From: Pedobacter sp. ASV12
GTDB lineage: Bacteria; Bacteroidota; Bacteroidia; Sphingobacteriales; Sphingobacteriaceae
Length of the DNA stretch: 64,000 bases
Assembly: GCF_016429155.1 (NCBI RefSeq)
Contig: NZ_JAELUC010000007.1
Coordinates: 20,446 to 84,445, forward strand
Reading direction: 5' to 3'
Under the pieces are notes generated by a model. That model worked only from the letters and a program-made list of their open reading frames with translations, had not been told where the DNA came from and made no database searches. A program made the translations under genes and the position numbers. Shown here piece by piece: positions 53,814 through 62,910 of the stretch; the first letter of the stretch is position 1; each line of letters begins with the position of its first letter.

Positions 53814-54755
53814 ATGCCATTGCAATTTAACCCAGTTAAAATTTTTGCCGGAACTGGCACTAAAGATTTAGCTAAACAAATTGCCGACGCTTACGGCAAA
53901 CCACTAGGAGACGTAACTTTAAGTCGGTTCAGCGATGGCGAGTTTCAACCTTCTTTTGACGAATCGATCAGGGGTTGCGATGTGTTTCTGGTACAGTCTA
54001 CCTATCAGCCTACCGACAATTTAATGGAGCTTTTGCTCATGGTTGATGCCGCCAGAAGAGCTTCTGCGCATTACATAACGGCAGTGGTTCCTTATTACGG
54101 ATTGGCCCGTCAGGATCGTAAAGACAAGCCTCGTGTAGCCATTGGCGCCAAATTGGTTGCCAACCTGTTGAAAGCGGCGGGTATACACCGTATCATGACC
54201 ATGGATTTGCATGCGGCTCAAATTCAGGGTTTTTTTGATATTCCGGTTGATCACTTGGATGGTTCGGTCATTTTTGTGCCTTACATCAAAAGCCTCGGCC
54301 TTGAAAACCTGACTATTGCTTCGCCAGATATGGGCGGTTCATACCGTGCCCGTACCTTTGCCAAGTTTTTTAATGCAGAGGTGGTGATTTGCGATAAACG
54401 CCGTAAACGTGCCAACGAAATCGAATCCATGTCGATTATTGGTGATGTAACCGGGCAAGACATTGTGCTGATAGACGATATTTGCGATACGGCCGGAACA
54501 TTGGCCAAAGCAGCGGCCCTGATTATGGACAATGGTGCCAAAAGCGTAAGAGCCGTTTGTACGCATCCGGTGCTTTCGGGCAAAGCCTACGAAACCATCG
54601 AAAACTCTGTGTTGGAAGAACTGATCGTAACCGATACCATTCCGTTGAAACAACAGAGCGATAAAATAAGAGTGCTGAGCACTGCCAAATTGTTTGCAAA
54701 GGCCATTGCCAATGTAAACGAACATGGTTCAATCAGCGATTTGTTTAGGGTATAA
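53814..54755 (+). CDS. prs: Ribose-phosphate pyrophosphokinase
   Basis: 313 residues, standard class I PRPP synthetase. ATP site: SRFSDGEFQPSFDESIRGCD. The catalytic flexible-loop region is YGLARQDRKDKPRVAI. The metal site is MDLHAAQIQGFFDIPVDHL. The PRPP-binding loop is DIVLIDDICDTAGTLAKAA. It makes PRPP from ribose-5-phosphate and ATP for nucleotides, histidine and NAD. The rplY gene follows 79 bp later on the same strand, an arrangement common in bacteria. Confidence 0.97.
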   Translation: MPLQFNPVKIFAGTGTKDLAKQIADAYGKPLGDVTLSRFSDGEFQPSFDESIRGCDVFLVQSTYQPTDNLMELLLMVDAARRASAHYITAVVPYYGLARQDRKDKPRVAIGAKLVANLLKAAGIHRIMTMDLHAAQIQGFFDIPVDHLDGSVIFVPYIKSLGLENLTIASPDMGGSYRARTFAKFFNAEVVICDKRRKRANEIESMSIIGDVTGQDIVLIDDICDTAGTLAKAAALIMDNGAKSVRAVCTHPVLSGKAYETIENSVLEELIVTDTIPLKQQSDKIRVLSTAKLFAKAIANVNEHGSISDLFRV

Positions 54756-54834
54756 CGATCAGGACAGCGCGCACAGAGACCGGTTGCCCCCAAGCGAAAC
54801 TAAAAAGCATTTATTACAATTAAATATATCAAAA

Positions 54835-55413
54835 ATGAAAACAATCGCAATTAGCGGTTCTCTTAGAGAGAACGTAGGGAAACGCGATGCCAAAGAACTT
54901 CGCTACGAAGGTAAAGTTCCTGCGGTATTGTATGGTGGTAAAGAGCAAGTGCACTTTTCAATTACCAGAACCGACTTGAACGAAGCTATCTATTCGCCAG
55001 AAGCTAACTTTGTTGAAATCGAAGTAAATGGCAAAAAAGTAAAAGCTATCGTAAAAGATACACAGTTTCACCCACTAACCGACTTGTTATTGCACGTAGA
55101 TTTCTTGCAGTTATTTGACGACAAAGAAATCATGATGGAAATTCCAGTTAAATTGACCGGAACTTCTCCAGGTGTTAAAATGGGTGGTAAATTGGTTCAA
55201 AAGCTACGTAAGCTACGCGTAAAAGCATTGCCTAAAAACATGCCGCAAGTAGTTGAGGTAAGCATTGCCAAAATGGAAGTTGGTAACTTGTTCCGCGTAC
55301 GCGATTTGCAAGCTGCTGATTACTTTGTAACCAACACGCCAGAAGATACTATCGTTTCTGTAGGTATGTCAAGAGCATTGAAACAGGCAGAAAACGAAGC
55401 TAAAGGAAAATAA
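54835..55413 (+). CDS. rplY: 50S ribosomal protein L25/general stress protein Ctc
   Basis: 192 residues from ATG 54835. An in-frame ATG at 54724 overlaps prs and adds unrelated residues. The N-terminal L25 domain (about 1-92: LRENVGKRDAKELRYEGKVP, AVLYGGKEQVHFSI) binds 5S rRNA. The C-terminal TL5/Ctc beta domain (95-185: PVKLTGTSPGVKMGGKLVQ) makes it the long form. It ends KQAENEAKGK. It shares the prs transcript and precedes a good terminator. Confidence 0.95.
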   Translation: MKTIAISGSLRENVGKRDAKELRYEGKVPAVLYGGKEQVHFSITRTDLNEAIYSPEANFVEIEVNGKKVKAIVKDTQFHPLTDLLLHVDFLQLFDDKEIMMEIPVKLTGTSPGVKMGGKLVQKLRKLRVKALPKNMPQVVEVSIAKMEVGNLFRVRDLQAADYFVTNTPEDTIVSVGMSRALKQAENEAKGK

Positions 55414-55436
55414 TTTCCAATAGCAGTATGCTACAG

Positions 55437-55468
55437 AGCGGTACAGAAGAAATTTTGTGCCGCTTTTT
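55437..55468 (+). terminator. Terminator after rplY
   Basis: AGCGGTACA (55437-55445) pairs with TGTGCCGCT (55456-55464), with one G-U pair and a 10-nt loop, then T5. Confidence 0.8.
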
Positions 55469-55555
55469 GTTGGCCACCCCTGCAAAATTTTAAACTTCGC
55501 AAACGTTTAAAAAACTGCCCCCAAAAAACTGTCAACTGATTCTTATCTTTGCGCC

Positions 55556-56116
55556 ATGAAGTACCTGATTGTAGGCCTCGGAAATATTGGGCCGGAATAT
55601 GTAGATACACGCCATAACATTGGCTTTAACATTGCCGATAAGCTGGTAGAAGAGCTGGATGGCCGCTTTGAGCTGCTCAAGCTGGCTTATTATGCCGAAG
55701 TAAGCTTGAAAGGTAAAAAACTACATGTAATTAAGCCTACTACTTATATGAACCTGAGCGGCAAGGCCGTAAACTATTGGATGAAGGAATTGAAGGTAGC
55801 GCCCGAAAATGTGTTGGTGCTGGTTGACGACCTGGCCCTGCCTTTGGGTAAACTCAGGATGAAACTACAGGGCAGCAGCGCTGGCCACAACGGACTCAAA
55901 AGCATAGAAGAGCTTTGTGGCGGACAAAACTATGCCCGCTTGCGCTTTGGCATTAGCGATAATTTTAGAAAAGGCCAGCAAGCCGAATACGTATTGGGCC
56001 GATTTGATAAAGACGAGCAAAAAGAATTGCCCATCTTAATCAATAAAGCCGTAACCATGATCAAAAGCTTTGCTACCATTGGCGCGGCACAAACCATGAC
56101 CCTCTACAACAAATAA
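55556..56116 (+). CDS. pth: Peptidyl-tRNA hydrolase
   Basis: 186 residues, the normal bacterial Pth length. N10 and catalytic H20 lie in the N-terminal VGLGNIGPEY and DTRHNIGF motifs. KPTTYMNLSGKAV, VDDLALPLGKLRMK and GSSAGHNGLKSI complete the peptidyl-tRNA cleft. It frees tRNA from dropped-off peptidyl-tRNA. It is 142 bp after rplY and convergent with the kinase at 56139; no terminator hairpin is evident in the 22-bp gap. Confidence 0.97.
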   Translation: MKYLIVGLGNIGPEYVDTRHNIGFNIADKLVEELDGRFELLKLAYYAEVSLKGKKLHVIKPTTYMNLSGKAVNYWMKELKVAPENVLVLVDDLALPLGKLRMKLQGSSAGHNGLKSIEELCGGQNYARLRFGISDNFRKGQQAEYVLGRFDKDEQKELPILINKAVTMIKSFATIGAAQTMTLYNK

Positions 56117-56138
56117 GGCCGATTGCTTTATTTCAAAT

Positions 56139-57725
56139 TTATCGGGTAAAACGGCTTATTTTCTGGTGCAGCACATTGGGCTTAAAGGGTTTGCCTACAA
56201 TATCGTTGGCCCCTGCTTCAATGGCAATTTCACGGTCCATATCCAACACGCCGGCCGAAAAGGCAATAACCGGGATGTATTGTTTACCTGGTATATAGCC
56301 GGCTCTTATTTTCTTGGTGGCTTCCAAGCCATCCATTACCGGCATGTAGGTGTCCATTAAAATCAGGTCGTAGTTGTTTTCTTTAAGTGCATCCAAAGCT
56401 TCCTGTCCGTTGTTTACTACGTGCGTAGCTACTTTCCAGCTTTCCAAAATCTTCACTACCAAAAACTTGTTGATCGGATTGTCTTCGGCAATCAGGATGC
56501 GTACGCCTTCCAAGCTTGGCAGTTCGGTAGCTACATCACTTTCTTTTGCATTTTTTTTGCCTTCAACAAACTCGTACCATTTGGTAAAGCTAAAGGTGCT
56601 GCCTTTGCCTTCTTCGCTTTCAACTTCGAGTACGCCACCTTTAAGCTCCGCCAATTTCTTGACAATAGAAAGCCCTAAGCCGGTACCGCCGTATCTCGAA
56701 ATGCGGTGGTCTTCTACCTGCTCAAACGATTCGAAAATCTTGTCCTTGAAATTGGCGGCAATGCCAATCCCGGTATCTGATATCGAGAAACGGATGTGTG
56801 CGTTATTGCTTTTTTTATTCAGCACTTCGGCTCTGAACCTTACCTCGCCCTCGTTGGTAAACTTGATGGCATTGCTCAGCAGGTTCATAAAGATCTGGTT
56901 CAGCCTGAGCGAGTCGGCAATAATTACGTCTGGCAGATTCTCGTCAAGATCTAATATCAGGGCAATGTTTTTTTCCTTGGCCCTGATGTTGAGCAGGTTG
57001 GTGGCTTGAGTGGTGAGCAGCCTGATGTCGGTTTCGGCAAAGTTCATCCTGAACTTGCCCGCTTCGATTTTGGAAATGTCCAAAATATCGTTGATGACAC
57101 CCAACAGCGATTCGGAAGAAACCTCCAGCAATTCAAGCATTTCTTTTTGCTGCTCGTCGAGCTTGCTTTTTTTGAGCAGGTGAGTTAGGCCGATAATTCC
57201 ATTGATGGGGGTGCGGATTTCATGGCTCATGTGCGCCATGAAATTTTCCTTGGCTCTTTTGCCTTGTTCGGCTTCTTCCTTGGCCTTGATCAGGTCGGCC
57301 TGAAAATGTTCCAGCTGCAGGTTCTTCTGCTTGATTTCGCGCTGGTTGCGCACCACCTGGATAAAAGAATCGACCTTGGCCGAAGTAATATAAGGATCGA
57401 GCGGTTTGTAAAGGTAATCGATGGCACCTACGTTAAGGCCTTTAATGGCATACTTGGTTTCGATAGAAATGGCGGTTACAAAAATGACCATGATTTCCTG
57501 GGTACGCGGGTTGTCCTTTAAAATCTCGACCAGCTCAAAACCGTCCATGCCTGGCATCTGCACATCAACCAAGGCTATGGCGATGTCTTTTTCCCAACAA
57601 ATGCGCAGGGCCTCGTTGGGCAAGGTAGTAGTAATGATATTGATATCTTCCTGATGCAGCAGCGCTTCTAGCGCAACAATATTTTCAGCCTTATCATCCA
57701 CAATAAGAAGGTTAATTTTATTCAT
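56139..57725 (-). CDS. REC-histidine kinase-REC hybrid protein
   Basis: 528 residues, cytoplasmic. An N-terminal receiver (about 5-122; D54 in ALVDVQMPG, K107) is joined by a coiled coil (125-160) to HisKA with H168 in MSHEIRTPINGI. The ATPase follows (NLLSNAIKFT, DTGIGIAANF, GGTGLGLSIV), then a C-terminal receiver (about 407-528; D458 in LILMDTYMP). A kinase with a receiver at its input end is likely switched by an upstream kinase, here plausibly the triple-receiver hybrid encoded two genes before. It lies 4 bp after the CheR gene: one operon. Confidence 0.93.
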   Translation of the reverse strand: MNKINLLIVDDKAENIVALEALLHQEDINIITTTLPNEALRICWEKDIAIALVDVQMPGMDGFELVEILKDNPRTQEIMVIFVTAISIETKYAIKGLNVGAIDYLYKPLDPYITSAKVDSFIQVVRNQREIKQKNLQLEHFQADLIKAKEEAEQGKRAKENFMAHMSHEIRTPINGIIGLTHLLKKSKLDEQQKEMLELLEVSSESLLGVINDILDISKIEAGKFRMNFAETDIRLLTTQATNLLNIRAKEKNIALILDLDENLPDVIIADSLRLNQIFMNLLSNAIKFTNEGEVRFRAEVLNKKSNNAHIRFSISDTGIGIAANFKDKIFESFEQVEDHRISRYGGTGLGLSIVKKLAELKGGVLEVESEEGKGSTFSFTKWYEFVEGKKNAKESDVATELPSLEGVRILIAEDNPINKFLVVKILESWKVATHVVNNGQEALDALKENNYDLILMDTYMPVMDGLEATKKIRAGYIPGKQYIPVIAFSAGVLDMDREIAIEAGANDIVGKPFKPNVLHQKISRFTR

Positions 57726-57729
57726 GGCG

Positions 57730-58569
57730 CTATGTTATTTTTTGATAGATGTTGTTTTTTTGATCAATGACCTTAAAATGTTTGAGGAGGTCTGTATTTC
57801 TGATGGTTTCCTTGCTGCCCAGACAAAGGAAGCCGAAAGTGGCCAAGCTGTTGTAAAAGAGCTCGATAACCTTGGTTTGGAGCAGGGTGTTGAAATAAAT
57901 AAGCACATTGCGGCAAACAATGACCTGAAATTCGTTGAAAGGGCCATCGGTTACCAGGTTGTGTACAGAAAACAGGGTATTTTTTTTCAATGCGCGTATC
58001 ATCGAAGCGGCATCGTACTTGGCTGTGTAGTAGGTGCCAAGCGAATGGATGCTACCCGTTGCGCGGTAGTTTTCCGAATAGAGTTTCATTTGGCGCAGGT
58101 CATAAATCCCCTCTTTGGCCTGTTCAAGGGCATTTGGATTGATGTCTGTACCATAGAAAAAGCTGCGTTGATATAGATGGTGCTCTTTAAACAAAATGGC
58201 AAATGAATATAATTCCTCACCGGTTGAGCAACCAGCGTGCCACACTTTAATATGCTGGTAAGAACTGAGGTAAGGAATGGCGTGTGCAGCAAAAGATTTA
58301 TAGAAAGCAGGGTCCCTGAACATTTCGGTAACGTTCACGGTAATTTCGGTTAAAAAATGGTCGAAATAATGCTGGTCATTGGTCAATATGTTAACCAAAT
58401 CGGCATAATCTAACCTTTCGAGCTCCATAATCCGGCTTACCCGTCTTTTTAAAGAAGCCGTGCTGTAGTTCTCAAAGTCGAAGCCATGCACCTTTTTGAT
58501 CAAGTGGATCAACGAATGCAGCTCTTTTTCGGAGATGGTTTCTTTAGCAGGATCAGAAAAGTTTCTCAT
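57730..58569 (-). CDS. CheR-type protein-glutamate methyltransferase
   Basis: 279 residues. The N-terminal alpha domain (about 15-75, LKRRVSRIMELERLDYAD) and the SAM-dependent methyltransferase domain (80-275) are both present: EITVNVTEMFRDPAFYKSF, WHAGCSTGEELYSFAI for SAM, YGTDINPNALEQA, and VIVCRNVLIYFN. In classical systems CheR methylates chemoreceptors. Here it sits between two hybrid kinases (8 and 4 bp gaps), with no CheB, CheA, CheW or receptor gene in the window. It may methylate glutamates in the long coiled coil of the neighbouring kinase. Confidence 0.92.
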   Translation of the reverse strand: MRNFSDPAKETISEKELHSLIHLIKKVHGFDFENYSTASLKRRVSRIMELERLDYADLVNILTNDQHYFDHFLTEITVNVTEMFRDPAFYKSFAAHAIPYLSSYQHIKVWHAGCSTGEELYSFAILFKEHHLYQRSFFYGTDINPNALEQAKEGIYDLRQMKLYSENYRATGSIHSLGTYYTAKYDAASMIRALKKNTLFSVHNLVTDGPFNEFQVIVCRNVLIYFNTLLQTKVIELFYNSLATFGFLCLGSKETIRNTDLLKHFKVIDQKNNIYQKIT

Positions 58570-58577
58570 GGTTCTAG

Positions 58578-61500
58578 TTAGCTAAGCCAAACGCGCATCA
58601 TCGACAAGAGCTTGTCAACGTCAACGGGTTTGGAAATATAGTCGTTGGCTCCGGCCTCAATGCATTTTTCACGGTCATTTTTCATCGCCTTTGCGGTAAG
58701 TGCGATGATGGGCAGCTTTTCAAACTGTTTATCTTGCCTGATGCGGCGCATAGCTTCATAGCCGTCCATTTCTGGCATCATGATATCCATGAGCACCAAA
58801 TCAATTTGTGGATGTTCTTCCAGCCGTTTAAGTGCTTCTACTCCCGTATTGGCAATCACGATATTAATCTCGTAAAATTGTAGCGCACTTGAAAGGGCAA
58901 AAATATTGCGCATATCATCGTCGGTAATTAAGATCGTTTTGTCTTTGAGTGCTTTCTCCAGCGTGGTGGCTCTTTTTTTACCGGGCACCGGAGGCGCTAA
59001 GCTTGACGGGAGTTGCCTGCCCTGTTTTTGTAACCTGTTCATAAAGAGGCTAACCTCGTCGAGCAGGCGGTCGTTGGACTTGTGGCTTTTGAGTACCATG
59101 GCCTCGGTATAACGCATAATCTGCGCCATTTTTTCCTTGTCTAATTCCATGGCCGTGTTAATAATGACCGGAATGTGTGTCCATGCCGGATTGGCCTTGA
59201 TCTGGTCTAAAAGGGCGAAGCCAGAAATATCGGGCAGTTTCAAATCAAGAATAATGCAATCGAAGGTCTGCTCTTCCAAAATGGCCATGGCTTCTTTGCC
59301 GGTATAGGCCTGCGATACCTTGACGCCTTTTTGGATCAGCTGTTCTTTGAGCGTGTTGCTTTGCAGCACCTGGTCTTCTACCAGCAGCACGTTGCTGAAG
59401 GTATAGGCATGCTGCTGGCCCAACAGTTCGAAGGCGTGGTCTAGCTTTTCTTTTTCTACGGGTTTCTTTAAAAAGCCAATGGCTCCTTCTTTTTCGGCCT
59501 TGGCCACTTTTTCGTCGCCCGCCGACATCATGTGTACCGGAATATGCTGCGTTGCCGGGTTTTCCTTTAGTTTTTTGAGGATGGTCCAGCCATCCATTAC
59601 CGGTAGCATCACATCGAGCACAATGGCATCGGGTAGCAGTTCGGTTGCCATTTGCAAGCCCCGGTCTCCGCTATGCGCCACCATGGGGGTAAAGCCTTTT
59701 TCGATGGCATAGGCTTTTAATATTTCGGCAAAATTCTCGTCGTCTTCTACAATGAGCAAACTGTGCTTGCCTTCTATCGGGTTGCTGCCTGTTTCTAAGG
59801 ATGGCATTGGCAGGCTTTCGCGGCTTGGCTGTACAGAAGCTGGAGGCGCAATGGGCTCGTTTTTGGTTTCCTTGTTTGATGTGGCGGCCAAGTCTTGCGG
59901 AAGGTACAGGGTAAACGTACTTCCCATGACCGGCTCGCTGTCTACCTGTATTTCGCCACCTAACAAACTGGCCAGTTCCCGGCTAATGGATAGTCCTAGG
60001 CCGGTACCGCCGTATTTTCTGCTGGTAGAGCCGTCTTCCTGCTGAAAAGCTTCAAAAATAACGCGCTGTTTGTCTTTGGAAATGCCAATGCCTGTATCGC
60101 TAACCGCAAAATACAAGGGTATGCTGGCGCTGCTTTTGAGCTTGCTGTTTGCTCCAAACTGTGCATTTTGGGCCAAGCCAACGTCGAGTTTGATCTTGCC
60201 CTTTTCTGGAGTAAATTTAAAGGCGTTGGAAAGCAGGTTTTTGATGATTTGCTCCAACCGGCCCTGGTCGGTAGTAAGTTCTTTGGGCAGATTGGCCGCA
60301 AGCTGGATGTTGAAATCGATTTTCTTGTTGTTGGCCACTTCGCTAAACAACGATTCGATGTTGTGCTTCACATCAGCCAGGTCGACATGCTGTAGGTTGA
60401 TGTCAATATTGCCCGATTCGATTTTAGAAAGGTCGAGGATATCGTTGATGAGCGTTAGCAAATCCGATCCGGCATTGTGGATAACGCCCGCATATTTGAT
60501 CTGTTCTTCCTGCAGGTTGTTCGGCCTGTTTTCCTTTAAGATACGCGCCAAAATGAGGATGCTATTTAGGGGCGTTCTCAATTCGTGGCTCATATTGGCC
60601 AAAAACTCCGATTTGTATTTGCTGCTCAGTTCCAGCTCCTGCGCCTTGAGGCTAATGGCTTCTTTGGCCTGGTTAATGGAAGCGTTGCGCTCTTCGAGTT
60701 GCTGCGCCTTTTCTTCGAGTTCGGCATTGGCATGCTGCAGCTCCTCTTGCTGTACGCGCAGCTCTTCTTCCGAAGCCTGTAACGCTTCGGTTTTGTAAAT
60801 CAGTTCTTCGTTGGTGGTACGCAGTTCTTCCTGTTGGCTGGCCAGCTCTTCGGCCTGCTGCTGTGTTTGCTCAAAAAGCTGTTTCAGTTGCAAATGGGCC
60901 AAAGCACTGTTCAGTGCAATGCCTATATTTTCGGCAATGTTGGCAATCAGTTCGAGCTTGTTGGCCTGTGGCGCTAGTAAAAAGCCCATTTCAGCCACGG
61001 CTATGGTTTTGCCTTCAAAAACAATCGGCACCAAAAAAAGATAGTTGGGCACGGTTTCGCCCAGTGCAGAACTGATCTTGACATAGCCCGGCGGCACATC
61101 CTTGATGTACTTGGTCTTTTTTTCTACGGCCGCTTGACCCACTAGGCCCTCGCCAAAGTGGATGTTCTTTTTGAGTCGGCCTTCGTAGGCATAGGTGCCA
61201 CTCAGGTAAAGCGATTGCTTTTTATCGTCAACTAAGAACAGGGCGCCAATGCGGGCATCGATGTAATTGCAAATGGCAGAAATGATATTGGTGGCCAGCT
61301 CGTCAACTTCCTGCTCGCCGCGCATGGCTTCGTTAATTTGGGCGGCGCCACTCAAAAGCCAGTTATTGTGCTCGTTTTGCGCCGATATTTCGGCCAGCTC
61401 TTTATTGGTTTCCAAGATTTCTTTTTCGGTTTCCTTTTGCTGGTCGAAGGTGCGCCTAATGTAGCGCAGCAAAAACAGAATAAGGCCAAAAATAATTACC

Positions 61501-62072
61501 GCGCTTAAAATAACCACAATAATGGTGGTGCGACTTTTGCTTTCGTTGTTGCTTTTGCGCTCATCGAGCAAGGCCTGCTCGTTTTTAACAAAGGCATTGT
61601 TGATCCGGAGGAAGTTTTCTTTGGAAATCTGGCCAATGCTATCAACCGCTTTGGCCTGTGCTGCGGCAAAGCCTTGGCTGTTTACCTTTTGGACGATCGT
61701 TTTCATGTCCTCGATCTTTTGCAGGGCATAAAATTCCAGGCTGTCGGCTAATTTGGCTTGCTGCGGATTGTCGAGAGCCAGTTTTTTTAACTGGTCTATA
61801 TTTGGGATAATCCTGTTGATGCTTTTGTTGTAGGGATTTTTATAGGTCTCTTTTTCGGTAAGGAGATAGCCCCTGAGGCCTGTTTCGGCATTGAGCAACT
61901 CAATTTCTGTTTTCTCGGCAATGCTGATTACGGCATGCGAATGGCTTACCCATTGCGAACTTTCGGAAAAGGCTTTGAGGCTAAAATAAGAAGTCAGGGC
62001 CGAGATAAAAACAAAGAGCAACGAAACAACAAAACCCGTAAGTACCTGTTGTTTAAAAGAAAGCTTAACCAT
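58578..62072 (-). CDS. CHASE3-GAF hybrid histidine kinase with three receivers
   Basis: 1164 residues. Two membrane helices (about 10-30 and 183-205) flank a periplasmic CHASE3 domain. GAF is at about 245-395. A long Glu/Gln-rich coiled coil (about 400-485, with repeated EEL units) leads to HisKA H496 in MSHELRTPLNSI and the ATPase (NLLSNAFKFT, DTGIGISKDK, GGTGLGLSIS). Three receivers follow, with phosphosites D820 (IVLDVMLP), D943 (IILDLKLP) and D1096 (VLMDIMMP). It is the first gene of a kinase-CheR-kinase operon. The three receivers could feed several partners or form an internal relay; no HPt domain is seen. Confidence 0.93.
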   Translation of the reverse strand: MVKLSFKQQVLTGFVVSLLFVFISALTSYFSLKAFSESSQWVSHSHAVISIAEKTEIELLNAETGLRGYLLTEKETYKNPYNKSINRIIPNIDQLKKLALDNPQQAKLADSLEFYALQKIEDMKTIVQKVNSQGFAAAQAKAVDSIGQISKENFLRINNAFVKNEQALLDERKSNNESKSRTTIIVVILSAVIIFGLILFLLRYIRRTFDQQKETEKEILETNKELAEISAQNEHNNWLLSGAAQINEAMRGEQEVDELATNIISAICNYIDARIGALFLVDDKKQSLYLSGTYAYEGRLKKNIHFGEGLVGQAAVEKKTKYIKDVPPGYVKISSALGETVPNYLFLVPIVFEGKTIAVAEMGFLLAPQANKLELIANIAENIGIALNSALAHLQLKQLFEQTQQQAEELASQQEELRTTNEELIYKTEALQASEEELRVQQEELQHANAELEEKAQQLEERNASINQAKEAISLKAQELELSSKYKSEFLANMSHELRTPLNSILILARILKENRPNNLQEEQIKYAGVIHNAGSDLLTLINDILDLSKIESGNIDINLQHVDLADVKHNIESLFSEVANNKKIDFNIQLAANLPKELTTDQGRLEQIIKNLLSNAFKFTPEKGKIKLDVGLAQNAQFGANSKLKSSASIPLYFAVSDTGIGISKDKQRVIFEAFQQEDGSTSRKYGGTGLGLSISRELASLLGGEIQVDSEPVMGSTFTLYLPQDLAATSNKETKNEPIAPPASVQPSRESLPMPSLETGSNPIEGKHSLLIVEDDENFAEILKAYAIEKGFTPMVAHSGDRGLQMATELLPDAIVLDVMLPVMDGWTILKKLKENPATQHIPVHMMSAGDEKVAKAEKEGAIGFLKKPVEKEKLDHAFELLGQQHAYTFSNVLLVEDQVLQSNTLKEQLIQKGVKVSQAYTGKEAMAILEEQTFDCIILDLKLPDISGFALLDQIKANPAWTHIPVIINTAMELDKEKMAQIMRYTEAMVLKSHKSNDRLLDEVSLFMNRLQKQGRQLPSSLAPPVPGKKRATTLEKALKDKTILITDDDMRNIFALSSALQFYEINIVIANTGVEALKRLEEHPQIDLVLMDIMMPEMDGYEAMRRIRQDKQFEKLPIIALTAKAMKNDREKCIEAGANDYISKPVDVDKLLSMMRVWLS

Positions 62073-62169
62073 CGATTAATAAAAATTATAAAGCTAAGAT
62101 AGGATTAAAACATGCATAATCCCAAGTGGTGCGTTAAGTGGCTCATAAGATGGTTGTTATGGGTTTTGG

Positions 62170-62847
62170 CTAAGGCTTTAGGCAGTCGTAATAGGTAGTT
62201 CCTATCGGGATGGTTTTTTCGCCGATCCAAACCTGGGTACGGTCGTATTTGCTGATTTTGTCTTTGGCCACAATGAATGCCCGATGGGTGCGCACAAACT
62301 GGGCCGTGGGCAGGATTTCGGCCAGCTCGTTAATGGTAATCCGCGAACTGATGAGCTTATCGTTGGTCAAATGGAACTGGGTATAGTTGCCTGAAGCTTC
62401 TACATAATTGATATCCTTAAGCCATACCTTAACCTGTTCGTAGCCATCTTTTACAAAAATAAAATCGCTCTGTGGCCTTGGCGCCTGTGTACGCAGGTCG
62501 AACAGTTCCTTGGCTTTGTTGCAGGCCTTTAAAAACCTCGAAAGCGAAAAGGGCTTGAGCAAATAATCCACGGCATCGAGCTCGAAGCTTTGTACAGCAT
62601 GTTCGCTGTAGGCCGTTGTAAAAATAACCATGGGCGGCTTGCTCAGAGCCTTTAAAAAATCAATGCCACTGATGTCGGGCATTTTGATGTCGAGGAAAAT
62701 AAGGTCTACTTTGTTTTGCTGCAGATAGGAGATGGCCTCAAAGGCGTTGCTAAAGCTGGCCCTTAATGCTAAAAAGGGCACTTTGGATGCGTGGCTGGCC
62801 ACAATATCCAAGGCAATGGGTTCATCGTCTATAGCAATGGCAATCAT
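62170..62847 (-). CDS. LytTR-family response regulator
   Basis: 225 residues. The receiver domain (1-120) has DDEP at 7-10, phosphosite D53 in IFLDIKMPDISG and K98 in LLKPF. The LytTR DNA-binding domain (about 128-225) contains DFIFVKDGYEQVKV, INYVEASGNYTQFHL and FVRTHRAFIVAKDKI. Such regulators normally pair with a LytS-type (His_kinase/PF06580) sensor encoded next door. None is present here: upstream comes a thioredoxin gene and downstream, 97 bp on, the CHASE3 hybrid kinase, which is of another class. Confidence 0.94.
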   Translation of the reverse strand: MIAIAIDDEPIALDIVASHASKVPFLALRASFSNAFEAISYLQQNKVDLIFLDIKMPDISGIDFLKALSKPPMVIFTTAYSEHAVQSFELDAVDYLLKPFSLSRFLKACNKAKELFDLRTQAPRPQSDFIFVKDGYEQVKVWLKDINYVEASGNYTQFHLTNDKLISSRITINELAEILPTAQFVRTHRAFIVAKDKISKYDRTQVWIGEKTIPIGTTYYDCLKP

Positions 62848-62910
62848 TTAAATTTTTTGGTTGGCTTTTATTTTGTTAAACAAAGGTGCAAAAAATCCTA
62901 GTTTGTCAAA

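Noticed and set aside
56374..57009. 211-codon Ser/Leu-rich frame antisense to the REC-kinase-REC gene
   Set aside because: It overlaps the conserved ATPase and receiver regions and has no motif of its own.
60070..60798. 242-codon Ser/Leu-rich frame antisense to the CHASE3 kinase
   Set aside because: Ser/Leu/Cys richness is the usual antisense image of a Glu/Gln/Lys-rich coiled coil.
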